Source: Pistricoccus aurantiacus (GTDB taxonomy: Bacteria > Pseudomonadota > Gammaproteobacteria > Pseudomonadales > Halomonadaceae). Taken from it: a stretch of DNA of 64,000 nt. The stretch covers positions 3,596,001-3,660,000 of the forward strand of contig NZ_CP042382.1 in assembly GCF_007954585.1 (NCBI RefSeq), read 5' to 3'. The translations under genes were made by a program, and so were the position numbers. The notes under the pieces are model-generated. The model saw only the letters and a program-made list of their open reading frames with translations. It was not told where the DNA came from and did not search any database. This document shows positions 62,831 through 64,000 of this stretch, in pieces; positions within the stretch are counted from its first letter, which is position 1; every line of letters begins with the position of its first letter.

Positions 62831-64000
62831 TTAATGAACGAATAGCTGACGAGGAAAGTTCGCCAATGTCTCGACACCGGTCTCGGTGATCAGAATGCTT
62901 TCAGTGATTTCCATACCCCATTCATCAAGCCATAGCCCCGGCATGAAATGAAAGGTCATGCCCGGCTCAAGCACGGTTTCATCCGTGGGACGCAGGCTCA
63001 TGGTGCGCTCCCCCCAGTCCGGGGGATAGCTGATGCCGATAGGATAGCCACAGCGAGAACCGCCACGGTCAAAACCGTACTTGTCCATGGCAGTACCCAG
63101 GGCCATGGCGATATCCGCGCAGCGATTGCCGGGCTTGGCGACCTCGAGCCCCTTTTCGATGCCTTCCAGTAGCGCGGATTCCGCCCGCATGAAGTCCCGG
63201 GGCGGCTTGCCGAGATAGACGGTACGGGACATGGGCGAGTGGTAGCGCTTGAAGACCCCGGCGATCTCGAAGAAGGTACCCTCGCCCTCGCGAAACGGTG
63301 TATCGTCCCAGGTCAGATGGGGCGCGGAGGCGTCCAGCCCGGTCGGCAGCAGCGGCACGATGGCGGGATAATCGCCGCCGTGCACCTTGCCGTTTTCATC
63401 CTTCCAGCCCTCGATGCCGACGCGATAGATCTCGGATACCAGCTTGCTCTTGGCCAGCCCCGGTTCGATCACTTCCAGTATCCGCGTGTGCATGCCCTCG
63501 ACGATCTTCGCCGCCACCCGCATATAGGCGATTTCCTGAGGCGACTTGATCGCCCGGCACCAGTTGACCAGCCCGTTGGCATCCTCGAAACGCGCGTGGG
63601 GCAATTCCCGCAGCAGGCTCTGGTAGGCCTTGGCGGAGAAGTAGTAGTTATCCATTTCCATGCCGATCACCCCTTCGTGCCAGCCGCGATCCGGAATGAT
63701 CGACTGGGCGAGATAGTCCATGGGGTGCATGTTCGGGTTCTGGACGTAGTAATCCGGATAATAGGTGATGTTCTCTTCCGCGATCCAGCAGGTACGCAGG
63801 GCGCCGTTGGCGTCCATGCGTCGGCCGTACCACACCGGCTCGCCTTCGAGACTCACCAGCACGCACTGATGCACATAGAACGACCAGCCGTCGTAGCCGG
63901 TCAGCCAGGCCATGTTGGAAGGGTCGCTGATGATCAGGAGATCGATGCCGCGACTGGCCATTTGCGTGCGCACCTTCCACAACCGAACATGATATTCCTC
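62831..64000 (-). CDS. doeA: ectoine hydrolase DoeA, 5' end beyond the window
   Basis: This M24 peptidase-fold enzyme opens the ectoine ring to N-acetyl-diaminobutyrate. The visible 389 residues include LIISDPSNMAWLTGYDGWSF and conserved metal-site regions (LLPTGLDASAPHLTWDD, EGTFFEIAGVFKRYHSPMSR, CGYPIGISYPPDWGER, FHFMPGLWLDEWGMEITES). The frame stays open to the window edge, reading EEYHVRLWKVRTQM, which fits the family N-terminus, so the true start lies outside. Its stop is 37 bases before doeB. Confidence 0.92.
   Translation of the reverse strand, partial: EEYHVRLWKVRTQMASRGIDLLIISDPSNMAWLTGYDGWSFYVHQCVLVSLEGEPVWYGRRMDANGALRTCWIAEENITYYPDYYVQNPNMHPMDYLAQSIIPDRGWHEGVIGMEMDNYYFSAKAYQSLLRELPHARFEDANGLVNWCRAIKSPQEIAYMRVAAKIVEGMHTRILEVIEPGLAKSKLVSEIYRVGIEGWKDENGKVHGGDYPAIVPLLPTGLDASAPHLTWDDTPFREGEGTFFEIAGVFKRYHSPMSRTVYLGKPPRDFMRAESALLEGIEKGLEVAKPGNRCADIAMALGTAMDKYGFDRGGSRCGYPIGISYPPDWGERTMSLRPTDETVLEPGMTFHFMPGLWLDEWGMEITESILITETGVETLANFPRQLFVH

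Overview
The window looks like a chromosomal segment of a halophilic gammaproteobacterium of the Halomonas/Chromohalobacter group (Halomonadaceae). The evidence is high GC content with GC-ending codons, Shine-Dalgarno-led compact operons, an ectoine degradation locus (doeA-doeB-doeX / doeC-doeD / eutB), osmoregulated periplasmic glucan genes, and a DUF7282-like secreted protein of a type common in halophiles. No rRNA, tRNA, CRISPR array, intact insertion sequence or prophage was seen.

Layout: (1) 1-4.8 kb: the end of a membrane protein gene with an apparent frameshift, then an RND efflux pair (lipoprotein adaptor plus permease); the permease is frameshifted at a G5 tract. (2) 4.8-9.8 kb, minus: a DCC-family thiol protein and a nucleoside salvage operon nupC-deoC-deoA-deoD-cdd. 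(3) 10-19.5 kb, minus: a six-gene operon for a periplasmic type II DMSO-reductase-family molybdoenzyme in the order alpha, beta, TorD-like chaperone, haem gamma subunit, Nbp35-like Fe-S ATPase, beta-propeller. Upstream are a long intergenic region with an FNR/ANR-like box and 33-34 bp direct repeats, then a DUF7282-like secreted protein. (4) 19.6-26.5 kb: YkvA-like protein, hexose-6-phosphate mutarotase, aldo/keto reductase, opgG-opgH, RidA, DUF503. (5) 26.5-36.9 kb, mostly minus: tandem universal stress protein, SulP anion transporter, DMT exporter, SPFH/NfeD pair, DUF748 protein, ABM monooxygenase, glyoxalase-fold protein, DUF6969 protein, and a c-type cytochrome with nine hexapeptide Cys repeats.

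(6) 36.9-43.8 kb, plus: a tightly packed run of a phosphotransferase, a YnjBCD-type ABC importer, two glycosyl/nucleotidyl-type transferases (TIGR04283 and TIGR04282-like), an ECF-like sigma factor and a zinc-finger partner. (7) 43.9-52.6 kb: an orphan RelB/StbD-like antitoxin, a DUF302 protein, an alpha/beta hydrolase and an NhaC-type antiporter. These are followed by what reads as an incomplete C3-sulfonate catabolism island: cuyA-like, a divergent LysR regulator, a DegT-type aminotransferase, hpsN-like, and a second truncated hpsN copy. (8) 52.7-64 kb: a group II PLP decarboxylase, a DadA-like oxidase and the ectoine/hydroxyectoine degradation genes, interrupted by a cbpA-cbpM chaperone pair on the opposite strand. 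doeA runs off the right edge.

Functional links: DoeA opens ectoine, DoeB deacetylates the product to 2,4-diaminobutyrate, DoeD and DoeC convert it to aspartate, and EutB serves hydroxyectoine. The molybdoenzyme operon encodes catalytic, electron-transfer and haem subunits plus dedicated maturation factors, but its substrate cannot be read from sequence. The most unusual parts are the Nbp35-like ATPase and leaderless beta-propeller in that operon, its long repeat-bearing upstream region, and the sulfonate island with its duplicated hpsN remnant.
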